Positions 1 to 9,570 of a stretch of DNA of 25,000 nt are shown here, piece by piece (within the stretch, counting starts at the first letter, position 1; every line of letters begins with the position of its first letter). Source of the stretch: Chromera velia (lineage: Eukaryota; Sar; Chromeraceae). Under the pieces are notes generated by a model, which saw only the letters and a list, made by a program, of their open reading frames with translations, was not told the DNA's origin and did not search any database. The position numbers were made by a program, and so were the translations under genes. Location of the stretch: the NCBI GenBank assembly GCA_018398765.1, contig JAHBMJ010001986.1:107526-132525 (forward strand), in the 5' to 3' direction.

Positions 1-7
1 TTCATCC

Positions 8-43
8 TCGTCTTCTTCTTCTTCTTCTTCTTCTTCTTCTTCA
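8..43 (+). repeat. TCT triplet run coding polyserine
   Basis: A TCT/TTC triplet repeat lies in the open LINE frame and encodes an uninterrupted serine run. It is followed by alternating Ala/Ser codons up to the methionine at 101. The frame has no stop back to the window edge, so it belongs to the N-terminal part of the LINE protein and is not a 5' UTR. Confidence 0.8.
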
Positions 44-139
44 TCGGCACCTGCATCTGTTTCTGCTTCTGCTTCAGCTTGCCTAGCCAGTGGGGGTGTT
101 ATGTTGAAAGAATTGATTTCTGTAAGATCAATAGCGGGG

Positions 140-1060
140 CTCAGAATCGCCATGCTCAACGTAAAAGGTCTCTTAGACAGCATAGAGAGTGATGGCAGTC
201 TGTTTGCCTGGCTTGAGGAGTTTGATATGGTAATTTTGACGGAAACACGGTCCCTCACGCGCCCTCTTGAATACCCTCTTCACTCAGGCAAGAATTTCTC
301 CCATCAAGAATGGATTAAACAGCACCTTGGGGGAGAAAGGAGTGGTAGAGGCAGGAAGAAAGCGTTAAAACAGGGTAAAGATACTGGGGGGGTCGCTGTC
401 CTAATTCGGAAGTCATTGAAAGGCCGACTAAGGCGTGAGATCGAACTGGTCGGCCCATCCATGCTGCATGCATCATTGCGTGTTGGTGGATTCGATGCAC
501 ACAGCAAGTTCTCTATTCTGCATGTGTTTGGAGTATATGTGCTACACGGATGGTCTACTGGGAGAGCAGAGGCAGGTGGGGATCCGAGCCACTGGGAGCG
601 CCTGACAGATGCATTGTGGGAAGTTCCTCTAGGGGAAAGGAGAATTGTGACTGGTAATTTCAACGCTCACATCTCCGATGAGCTGCCAAAAAGAATCACT
701 TGGGATAGGGGGGTACAAGATGAGAACGGAATCATTCAGGAACAAAATGTATCGGGAGTAGTCCGTGCTTCGTCTTGCAACCGAAAAGTTGATCAGCAGG
801 GCCATTCTCTTTTAAAACTCTGTGAACTAACGAATCTTCTCCCTTTAAATGGTCTCTGCATTGATGGTTCTGCCCCCGTTTGGAGTGGGGAAGCACGCTC
901 TTTCTCACGTGACTGCACCTTCCTCTGGAAAGGTAGAGGTCACACTCTGATTGACTTTTTTCTCGTTGATCTCCCCCTCCTCCGTGCTTGTACTCACCTC
1001 GATGTGAAACAGCCAGCAGAACTGTCTAGGCTCGACCATGCAGCTGTATCACTTTCTCTG
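140..1060 (+). other. APE-type endonuclease domain with D-to-N change
   Basis: The domain runs from RIAMLNVKGLL through LTETRS (catalytic Glu region), then VTGNFNAHISD and LIDFFLVDLP, and ends near LDHAAVSLSL (the terminal His motif). In APE-type LINE endonucleases the third motif is normally GDFNAH. Here base 656 makes the codon AAT, giving Asn at residue 186 counted from the ATG at 101. The equivalent Asp in the family is needed for catalysis, so this copy is probably not competent for nicking. The change fits a single G-to-A transition from GAT. Confidence 0.85.
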
Positions 1061-2019
1061 TCCCTTGTTGCTGCCCCTTTCATTCCTCCTCAACAGCCAA
1101 ACAGCAAAGAGAACTCCTTTTTACCTATCCCCCCCCTTCATCGCTCTGTCAGATCCACTCCTATCTCAGACGAGGAGCTTCTCCCCTCGGCTGCAGCAGC
1201 TGGTCAATTGGCTGAACAGCTATGGCCTGGACTTGTGAAAATGGCTTGCGAAGCTGAAAACATTGATCTCTCTTCTTTTCCATCCGCTCCCCCCCCCCCA
1301 CTGTCTGCTCCCAACTCATGTGAGCAACCGGTGCCCTTGTCTTTCTGTGAACGGGAAAAGTTACTCCTGAAGGAATGGGAAACCACGTTGGCCGGCCCGA
1401 CAAAAGAAATCAAGCGGGAGGATTTAGATGGTCAACAGGACAGGAAAAAAGTGAGACAAAAGAAAAAGGCCGAATGGTTTGATAATGAATGCAAGGAAGC
1501 AGCGACACTTTGGAGGGAAGCAAGGAAGGCGTTGAACAAACTTGTGGAATCATGTGAGAATGAGGGGAGAAGTGGGAGCAGCAGAGCAAACGTGGTTGCC
1601 TTAAGACAGACAGTTGAGAGGCAGGCCCGCAGATGTCAGCGATTGCACAACAGGAAAAGAAAGGCGTACAAAAAGCTCTGTGCAGAAAAGGTTGCACTCG
1701 AGTTGTCCTCTAACCCTTCAAAGGTCTGGTCATTGAGAAGAAAGCTGCAAAAAAGCAATAGAGAGAAAGCCCCTCCTGGTTCCCAGCCTTCAGTAAAGGA
1801 CTTTTCCTGTTACTGGGCTTCCATCTTCGCTGACTCTCCCTCTGGCAGGGAATCTGCACAAGAAAGTGCTCCCTCTTTCCCTCCTTCGCAGCTAGCCCCA
1901 CCCATTTTTAACTCTTCTTTGCACCCTGGCGTTTTTTTGCAACTGTATACCCATTCTCATCAGGTTCCCTCTGGCATTCACTCTCCCCCTTTGCCCCCAC
2001 CAATCCCTCCGTCTCGCCC

Positions 2020-2990
2020 TTATTTTTGCATAGAAGAAATAAGGAAAGTCCTCCGGTTCACAAAGGAAGAAAAGGCTGCAGGGTTGTCCGGACTCGCCCC
2101 CAACCACCTCTCCCTCTGCTTTCAATATTCGCCTCTTTCTCATGCTTTGTTATTTATCCATTTGAACTTAATTCACTTGACATCCGCTTGGCGAGATGAA
2201 TGGAATGTAATTAAAATCTGTCCGATTCCAAAGGGGCCTCCTTCCTCCGACCCTGGTGAATGGCGTCCGATTCATGTTGTCTCACTCTTACCAAAACTCT
2301 TTTCTTCACTCCTCTCTGCCCGTCTTACATCGCAAGTGAAGATTGACCATAGGCAGTTGGGTTTTTAGCAAGGGGTAGGAATAAAAAAAGCCATCGGGGC
2401 ACTTATTGCGCTGATACAAAAGGCAAAGAAATGAAAGAAGCCCTTGTTAGCTTACTTTGTAGACTTTAGCAAAGCCTTTGACTCCCTGCCCAGGGATGTT
2501 TTGTTTGAAGTTTTGCTGAAGCAGGGGGTGAGTGCAGTTGATATCAAAATGATTCGAGCGATGTATACAAATGTGTACGGAAGCATCACTGGCAGCCCTT
2601 TTATGTTCAAGGAAGAGAAAGGGGTGAAACAAGGGGATCCTCTCTCCCCTCTTCTCTTCTTGATTTTCATCAATGATCTGCATGAAAGAGTGAAGGCTTC
2701 CGGTCGTGCAGAGGTTCTGCTCGGTGGGGTTGAGTGCGATAGCCTTGGTTATGCCGATGACCTTGTCCTCGTTGCTGAGAGCGTGTATGACTTGCAGGTC
2801 AGCTTAAATGAATTGAATTCTTTCTATGAAGAGAGGGGGCTCACTGTTAATTTAAAAAAGACGAAAATCATGCGTCTGTCCGACTTTTACCCTGCAATTG
2901 AAGGCAGGCTTATGTTTGGGGGAAAAGAAGTCGAAAGAGTGGGGTCGTATAAGTATCTGGGTGTTCTTTTGTTCGAAGGGGGAGACTTAA
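2020..2990 (+). other. Reverse transcriptase domain
   Basis: Motifs appear in order. The fingers motif is ICPIPKG followed by GEWRPI. QLGF lies just before the TAG at 2366. Motif A is VDFSKAFDSL, with its catalytic Asp. Motif B is GVKQGDPLSPLLF. Motif C is GYADDLVLV, with the Asp pair. Motif D is near LTVNLKKTKIM, and motif E is YKYLGVLL. This is a canonical LINE reverse transcriptase. The only damage inside it is the stop pair at 2366 and 2432, both in the stretch between QLGF and motif A, where other LINEs have a variable but coding segment. Confidence 0.93.
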
Positions 2991-3818
2991 GGGAGGTAAT
3001 AGAAGAAAGGCTTAGCATAGCGAGTAGACGGATGGGTTATGCAAAGAGCATAGCACTCTCCTTAGGTCGCCTGCCCTCCGCAGTAAAAATTTTATGTTTA
3101 TGCGCTTTCTGGTTGCCTGTTGCTCTATACGCGTTTGACTGTCTGCCTGTCCGCAAGTCAGACATGGATGCATTAGATATCCTTCAATTGCGCTTTGTCC
3201 ATTGGGCTTTGAATCTGTCTCTCTCCTCTTTCCGTGTACCTACTCTGTGTGCTGTTGGTTTACTTCCTGCACGTGTGCATGTGTCGATGAGACTTGCTGG
3301 GTATTTGACTAACTTAAAACATATTGACCTCAAGATGCCCTCGGGTGCCTGGTCGGCTTTAATGAATGGTGATTTAAATTTGTCCTTCCTCTATGATGCA
3401 CGCATAAAAATTTATTAGGTCGACCGGATTGGAAGAATTTGTAACTGTCAATCCAACCATCAGAAGAAGAAAGAAAGCTACCAAGGTTGGCTGTCTCCTT
3501 CTCTTAAGAGCAGTGATCAACCGGGAAGTTGATGAATGGATTGATGGTTGTCTAGAAAGGGCCGCTTCACGGGGGGCAGTTTTGCAGTTTGGCAGAGGCG
3601 TCAGACCGAATGTGTTCCAAACGTCTTATCCTACTGCCCAACGTTCGTCTCTCTTCTTCCTTTCCTCTACTTTTCCTTCATCCCCTTCATCCCCCCGTTT
3701 CGTTTCCCTCCCTTGTGCTACGATCTGGTCCTCAAGCCCTTTTTCAGCCTTACTGTATATGTTGCTTGGTGGTCGCCCCCATGCACCGTACAGAGGCCCT
3801 GGGCTGGAAGACGCGGTT

Positions 3819-3872
3819 TGCCCTGCATGCAGGGGCAAAGCAGACGATCTACTGCACCGGCTGACTGAATGC
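3819..3872 (+). other. C-terminal zinc knuckle of the LINE protein
   Basis: The residues CPAC, then eight residues, His, four residues and Cys (CPACRGKADDLLHRLTEC) form a C-x2-C-x8-H-x4-C pattern. Many LINE proteins carry a CCHC knuckle of this kind after the reverse transcriptase, where it is thought to help bind RNA. It is read in a frame shifted by one base from the reverse-transcriptase part, downstream of the shift at about 3406-3418. Confidence 0.8.
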
Positions 3873-4374
3873 ACAGAAACAAGAGCAGATCGAGAGGCTC
3901 TGAATGCAATTATAGCCGAAATTGAAGCTAAATTAGATAGAGCCCAAGAAAGAGAAAGAAAGTGGTTGCTATCGATAGACTCCACCCCTCAAAAACACGC
4001 CACGCAAAGCGAATTGTTGGCACGAATGAAGGTCACCCTAGCACTCAGACACTCACCCATACCGGCCCTGCGACTCTTGCGAAACATCTGTCTGCACCCT
4101 CCATCGTAAGGCCTGCGATTCGATGTATGTGATGGTTACTTACCTCTCTTCCCGCCTCACCTTTGAATGTTCTTTTTCCATCTCCCACGTACATCTCCCG
4201 TCCCCCCTCTCCACCGGTCTTCCTGTCTGCCTCTACTGCCTGAGAGTCTCTGTTGCAGTTGTCGCACTCCTCCTACAGAAGGGAAACGACATCAGCATCT
4301 TCTAGATGCAGGGTGTTTAGAGTTGCGAGAGTGAAGCCCCCTCCCGTTGTATGATGCAAGTCTGGCAAAGGGGC

Positions 4375-4380
4375 AATAAA
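4375..4380 (+). promoter_or_regulatory. AATAAA polyadenylation-like signal of the LINE
   Basis: AATAAA lies 41 bases after the presumed LINE stop codon (TGA 4332-4334) and about 50 bases before the simple-sequence tail. The same hexamer is conserved in the inverted copy (4782-4787, minus strand). It is a plausible 3'-end signal for the element transcript. Confidence 0.5.
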
Positions 4381-4431
4381 GCATTGTCCTAGACTCATGC
4401 ACTGTATAATGGCCTATAGACCGATTAATAA

Positions 4432-4475
4432 TGATTAATCATAATAATAATGATAATGATGATGATGATGATGAT
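4432..4475 (+). repeat. ATAATG/ATG simple tail of the LINE
   Basis: AT-rich units grade from TAA/ATAATG into a pure ATG run. They directly follow the last conserved LINE base. LINEs without poly(A) often end in short tandem units of this sort. The inverted copy has only a short TAATAA remnant at the equivalent point. Confidence 0.7.
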
Positions 4476-4731
4476 GTGATTTGTACAAGTTGTATCACTT
4501 TGTACATAGGAATTCGTCACACGGCAAGTCTAAATACGATTGACAACGATGTTCTCAAGCCTGTTTGACTACATATAAGACTAGTAGATGCAAGATGAAA
4601 GAAAGCCGATTGATAGATACAAAACATCTCATGAGAAAGCTCTAATGAAACAAAAACACTTCTGACACACTTCATCCATTCACAATGTTAGACTGCTGTT
4701 GTGGAGCTATCCTATTGGCAGACTGATTTAT
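4476..4731. other. Spacer between two inverted LINE tails
   Basis: This is 256 bases of AT-rich sequence between the tail-to-tail LINE 3' ends. I see no open frame or motif in it. It would form the loop if the inverted arms paired. Confidence 0.6.
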
Positions 4732-5007
4732 TATTAATCGGTCTATAGGCCATCATGCAGTACATGAGTCTAGGACAATGCTTTATTGCCCCTTTGCCAG
4801 ACCTGCATCATACAACGGAAGGGGGCTTCACTCTCGCAACTCTAAACACCCTGCATCTAGAAGATGCTTTCTAAATCGCTGATGCCGATGCTCTTCAACA
4901 GTCCTCAGGGCCCTAAAAATTCGAGAGCAGTGGAGCGGGACAGAAAGAAAGCAGCGTAAATTGCTGTACAGTATCATCATGAGCTGGAAAGCTTTGTAGA
5001 GGCCTGT
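4732..5007 (-). mobile_element. Second LINE 3' end, inverted and diverged
   Basis: The reverse complement of 4732-4867 aligns without gaps to 4295-4430 and differs at only about six positions, including the AATAAA region and the GACCGATTAAT end. Reading back on the minus strand, a frame is open from 5007 to a TGA at 4828-4830. It ends in HLLDAGCLELRE, like the plus-strand element, but has four extra codons (RFRK) just before, a 12-nt in-frame difference. It is therefore an independent older copy of the same 3'-end family, tail to tail with the first. Confidence 0.8.
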
Positions 5008-6082
5008 TCATGGCAGGCACAGATTCTGTTTAAACAGAGCTTGGATAGAACTCACCTGTTATACTTTTTCGTCAGGTTCCTTGGCACAGCCGTAGTGTGG
5101 TCCACTTCAGTGTGATGCGCTTCCAGAGCCTTCTGTGACCTGAACATATCGTGAACATCAAAGATAAAGCACCCATAGTTAATGAAGCTTCAAAAACGTA
5201 AGAGGCTCGAAACTTGAATCCGTTTTCATAAATGCCCACAAGTTGAGGGATGTTTTTGTGCCTGACCGAAAACGTTTGCCGCAGGGCGGCTTCCCTTTCA
5301 CCTGCTCGAACGGAAGCCCACAGAGGAACGTCGGCTCAGAAGAATCTTCAGGAGCGTCCGGTTTGTACAGGTCGGACTCCCTCTTTTGCTTTTTAGAGAT
5401 TCTCATGAGGTCGTTCCGCTCCTATTTGATGAACATAATCACTGAATCGCTTTGTTTTATATTGGATTTAAAAATATGATCTGCAAAGACTTTTTTTATT
5501 GTTTACATCGTTGTATCAATTAAAGTGCCGCAGAGGTTATACACAAGTGATGGAAACGGTGTACTGACTTTGGTAGGGCTCTGCTTCCCAGAACTTCTCT
5601 GTGCTTGTCTTCTCCTTAGCGAAGAAAAGCTTGAACTCCATTTAAAATTTTTTAATCTGGAAGGGCTCAGATGTCGGAAGGATCTGAATCGAAAGCTCCG
5701 AAAGCGAAAAATACTTTGCATCGTCTGATAGCACGCAGGGTTAGCTCTGCATTATCCGAGAAGGACGACAAAATAATATTAATATGCAATGCTGCTGGTA
5801 GCATCTAGTAGCCGTCTGTTCAAAAACTCCGCCGACATAATCAAATCCAAAGGGCCGATTAATTTGAGGAATTATTGATTGAGCACGCTTACCTTTTGCC
5901 TCTTCTATCGTCCAGTTTCCCAGGTCGTCAATGTCACTAACTAGAAAGAGCCTTAAAAGACCTGCAGTACCAACCAGTTAGACACAAGCACAGGTCATGC
6001 CAACAAAGGATGGACCTAAATTATAGGCCGCTTCAATTGTGCCAATTTCGAAGAGCATTCTCTGAAAACTCACGGCCTTCAT
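5008..6082 (-). pseudogene. Decayed coding relic upstream of the inverted LINE tail
   Basis: Several minus-strand stretches read like protein but are split by stops and frame changes: 5978-6082 (MKAVSFQRML...), the same frame continuing 5741-5977 after one TAA (SDIDDLGNWTIEEAK...), 5537-5641 (MEFKLFFAKEKTSTEKF...), 5179-5406 (ESDLYKPDAPEDSSEPTF...) and 5055-5186 (FINYGCFIFDVHDMF...). They run colinearly toward the LINE-type 3' end at 4732-5007. I recognise no family and see no reverse-transcriptase motif. It may be the upstream part of the second retroelement, or a host sequence captured by it. A spliced gene is less likely: a good-looking donor at the end of GNWTIEEAK is read through by an open frame. 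Confidence 0.4.
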
Positions 6083-6578
6083 CGTCGAAACGGTTGGGAA
6101 GCCTTTTCCGCTTCAACAACATGGTTACGTCAATTTGTGGCATATTGATAGGCGTCTGGGCAGAATTAAGATTGAAATGGCTAACCAGTGAATGCGCTTG
6201 GCTGTGAATGGAAGGACTCGGTCGATCCATTCAGTTGAAAGCTGACAACGATTTCGCAGAGGCGTGCGCTGACTGCTGAATGAAAGGGTTCACTTTTCAA
6301 AGACGGAATCAGGTCTTCCACACAATGTACAAGCGTTATGGACTACAGCTATGCTGCGATATAAGTATCTTCTTTCTCTGGCGCGGCTTCGAAGATCGCA
6401 AGTGTTGATATCAAACCTAATGCGATATCAGACGACAGTATTGAACGGTCCTATAGGTACTTCAATGATCTCAGGCAGATAACTTAAGTGACTCGCTGAA
6501 GGGAGTAGCCTTTGCAAGAGAGCGGCCGGAATCACACGTTAAACTTTTATATATGTATATTAGCTGCCTCGCTGAGCG

Positions 6579-6610
<32 letters not shown>

Positions 6611-8339
6611 CTGACTTCAATGATTTATTAATTAATAATTCAATGTTGCATGCACTGATCGAGTGTTACATAAACCTGTATCTATACCAAATTCACCCAT
6701 ACTTTGCCTACTTTCGCACTGCCTTCCGGGGCCGCCTGTGCACACATTTGTCTGCCGTCTCTTTTCTGGCTGAAGAGATCGTGCAAAGTCGAGGCAGGGG
6801 CAGATCTTGGGTCAGAGCTCAAGTGACCAAATGGGGGTCTCCAAAGTTGCTGATTACATCTTTGAGGTTGAAGGGGTCCATAGAACAGCCTTTTCTATCA
6901 AATTTTTATTGGAGTGATAAGAACTAAAAGATTTGCCCATCCGTCTCCCTGCATGCCCCTCTGTCCATGTGTGTTGCTTTCCTCTTTTTGCAGGGCACCC
7001 ACCAGACCGTCCACCCAGGAGGCTGACGACTCTTTTCTCTCTCTAGGTTAAATTGAGGAATCCTGAGCTGTGACTGAGGCAGTGCACGCTTCTTGTAGGC
7101 TGCAATGCATGAGTGCCCCCTCACTTTTGGGCAGGCTCTTTACATGGATTTATCTGGAGTTTTTTCAAACTTTGTATGTTTAGGTGGAGGACCCGAAACA
7201 TCTTGAAACCCCGGTGGGCAAAGTATGGTGAAATATACGGTATATAAGCGTGTGTTGCATTTTGCATGCTCTGTATTGGCAGATTTTTCGGTGTATATAT
7301 ATTTTTTGTCAATCATTTAATTGTATTTTCTTTTTTTGTTCAACATGCGCGCTGAAAGAGCACCTGCAGTGCCACAGGGTGATATACACTCTGACTTCAT
7401 ATATATGCATTCCGTCGAATGACTGAACGAGAAAGTTCCTCTATAGACATCTATGCATGAAATGCATGGCAGCTTCTCCGCATGTCGTAAGAAGAATCTT
7501 CATCTGCTTTTCCGTTGTCGGAAGCAAAGTCTGCTAAGGCATTCTAGATACATTGCTCGTGCAACAAACGAGTGTTAGAGAGTGTAACAGTCTTTCGAAC
7601 GCGCTTTCTCACTCCCGCTGTTGTTTGACTTGCCTGTCATAGCAAATCTTTGAAGACAGCACAGTGGTGTGCTCTTATTTTTGTGCCCCAAAGTCAACTC
7701 CACCCCTGATTCTTAGTGTCACTTTTTCAATAGCTACATGCATTCTCTTCTGCGTTTATGTTGGTGTTGCTTGAATGTGGGGTTTTGCAAGCATTAGACT
7801 GTTGTTATGAGCGTTCACTGTCTATTATCCTATTGCTTCCTCTGCAACCCATCATTATCCCCTTGCTGTAGTCTTCTCTCGCCACGGCCGGTATGAGTTT
7901 TTTGTAAAAAGAATTATGTTATCTCTGTGCTCTGTTCTCTCCGACCCCTGCTGACCGCCTCCTGTCCGGTCTGACCAGCCTAGCTATGAAGCCCTCCTTC
8001 TTGCACTGTTTCCCTTGCAGAAGAAGCAATTCTTTATAGTTGATTGGCAGTGCTAAACGTTGCTTTTGAACATATCCATTAGTGTTGTGCCTGTGTATTT
8101 CTTTGCAGGTAACATTCACTAACTAAGTCTAACTTCTACGTGCCGCGGTGATCATAATTTTTCCCACCATGCACCCTAGCTAATCAACCAGTCTTTTGAG
8201 CACATTTGAGCAGATTTGCACAAGAGTAACGATTTTAAATGCTTTAAAAGATTCTAAATTGCTTCAAGTAACCTAGTTTTACTTTATAATGAAGCTAGAA
8301 TATAGTAAATTTAAAAGTTATTTTGGATTCCACTAAGTC
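6083..8339. other. Gene-free AT-rich spacer
   Basis: Only short random open frames are present, and both strands are stop-rich. I find no convincing splice-bounded exon. A (TA)n tract lies at 6580-6609. Nothing else is supported. Confidence 0.5.
6580..6609. repeat. (TA)15 microsatellite
   Basis: An uninterrupted 30-base alternation of T and A. Confidence 0.95.
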
Positions 8340-8936
8340 CTACTTTGGAGTCCACTCTGTTTGCTCCTGTTCTTTGCTTATCGATGCGCACTTCTTTCGT
8401 AAGGGGCGCATGCCAAGCAAATTGATTTTTAAAGCGCGGAAGTCCCCATCCGCATCCTTAAATGCTGCGCGCACCACCACTGGTCGGCTCGCCTCACGCA
8501 TGATATTCATCTTTCTATGCGCTTCTCTCTTTGACTGATCCCGGCTCGCCTCTCCTGTCAGTGATTGCACGTTGAGTGACACACGCTGAGTCCCGATTAT
8601 TTATGCAAGTGATGGCCATCTCTAGAACTCTTTCACTTCTTGTTTGGGGCTTTCCGGGCTTTCCGCATGAAGGGACTCCGTCAGGCGTCTCCTCTCACAT
8701 CTATTTTGACTCACAAAATTTCTCATTGTTTTATCTCGATTGAATGCTAGAATTGAACGTTTCTCCTCTCGGAGTGGCTCTTTGCTTGCCACTCTGTAAC
8801 GACTCTCTCTGGAATAAAGACCTACGGATCGATTTCTTCGTGAGTCTTTATTTTTATCTTCGTGTGTAGCTAGATAATTGTTCTTATAGTCTAGCACATA
8901 TCTCAGTTGGACAGAGCTGTTAGAACTATATGTCAC
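8340..8936 (-). other. Two adjacent weak minus-strand open frames
   Basis: Open frames at 8622-8936 (104 codons) and 8340-8582 (80 codons) are both charged and protein-like. The second contains RPVVVRAAFKDADGDF followed by RALKINLLGMRP. They are in different frames, and I found no clean splice pair joining them. No family is recognised. They could be a decayed gene or chance. Confidence 0.18.
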
Positions 8937-8985
8937 TTTAATATAGGGGTGATCGAAGCAGTTAAAATAATTGAAATTATAGTAA

Positions 8986-8991
<6 letters not shown>

Positions 8992-9025
<34 letters not shown>
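8992..9025. repeat. (AT)17 microsatellite
   Basis: An uninterrupted 34-base AT alternation within an A/T-rich flank. Confidence 0.95.
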
Positions 9026-9028
<3 letters not shown>

Positions 9029-9285
9029 AATAGGCTTTTTCAAATATCAATAAACACTTAAAAACATGTTTTTGAAGGTTGGCACCACAGGCGAAATTTT
9101 TTTTTGACCTTATAATTTTTATTATTTTTTTTTATCGGGAAAAGGAAGGTAGACTGAGGCCATTACAGGTTACTGGCAATTGCCGGTAGACTACACCTGT
9201 TACCGACAAGAAAAGCAACCCTGACCTACTCTCATACTCTGATCTTATTGCTGGCTTATCTGTTTTTCCCATAGTGATGCATCAA

Positions 9286-9570
9286 AGAACTAAGGTAAGG
9301 TGGAGGTGTGTGTCAAGGTGTCATGACAGGTAAGTCTCTGTGGTCTGTGCCCAAGTCTGTACAGCTCCTGGAGAAGTCTGTAAAAGTAATAGTAATACTT
9401 TTAATCCGAAAGCAAAGCAATGGTGTTAACCGCAGAACTAAAGTAAGGTGGAGGTGTGTGTTAAGGTGTCATAACAGGTAAGTCTCTGTGGTCTGTGCCC
9501 AAGTCTGTACAGCTCCTGGAGAAGTCTATAAAAGCAATAGTAATACTCTCAATCCAAAAGCAAAGCAATG
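9286..9570. repeat. 148-bp unit, two tandem copies
   Basis: AGAACTAAGGTAAGGTGGAG at 9286 recurs at 9434 as AGAACTAAAGTAAGGTGGAG. The copies stay in register to the shared CAAAGCAATG (9413 and 9561), giving a constant period of 148 bp with only a few substitutions. Each unit holds ACAGGTAAGTCTCTG, a good match to a 5' splice site. No coding frame runs through both copies, and no function is visible. Confidence 0.9.

Larger units (their letters stand above)
2..4334 (+). pseudogene. LINE endonuclease/reverse transcriptase ORF, interrupted
   Basis: The frame is open from base 2, so the protein starts left of the window. It begins with a serine run, and the ATG at 101 is only the first methionine seen. 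An endonuclease/exonuclease/phosphatase domain comes first, then a lysine/arginine-rich linker, then a reverse transcriptase, then a Cys-His knuckle. Breaks seen directly: in-frame TAG at 2366 and TGA at 2432, both between reverse-transcriptase motif 2 and motif A; a one-base shift near the A run at 3406-3410 (frame changes before the TAG at 3416); then TAA at 4107 and TGA at 4164. Past these the same frame continues to a TGA at 4332, and its last residues (HLLDAGCLELRE) are shared with a second copy. The reverse-transcriptase catalytic aspartates remain. Extending the C-terminus beyond 4109 is inference. Confidence 0.9.
1..4475 (+). mobile_element. LINE-type non-LTR retrotransposon, 5' end outside window
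   Basis: The element has an endonuclease-reverse transcriptase-zinc knuckle order, no terminal repeats, an AATAAA near its 3' end and a terminal simple-sequence tail of ATAATG/ATG units (about 4432-4475). This is the layout of APE-type LINEs that mobilise by target-primed reverse transcription. The left end is cut by the window, so any first ORF, the 5' UTR and the target-site duplication cannot be seen. The right limit is placed at the end of the simple tail. The copy is not autonomous as it stands, because its ORF carries several stops, a frameshift and a substituted endonuclease residue. Confidence 0.9.

Noticed and set aside
5893-5961. Stand-alone exon with perfect GTAAGC donor and GCAG acceptor on the minus strand
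   Set aside because: The frame stays open straight through both presumed splice sites and matches the relic reading on each side, so an unspliced decayed frame is simpler.
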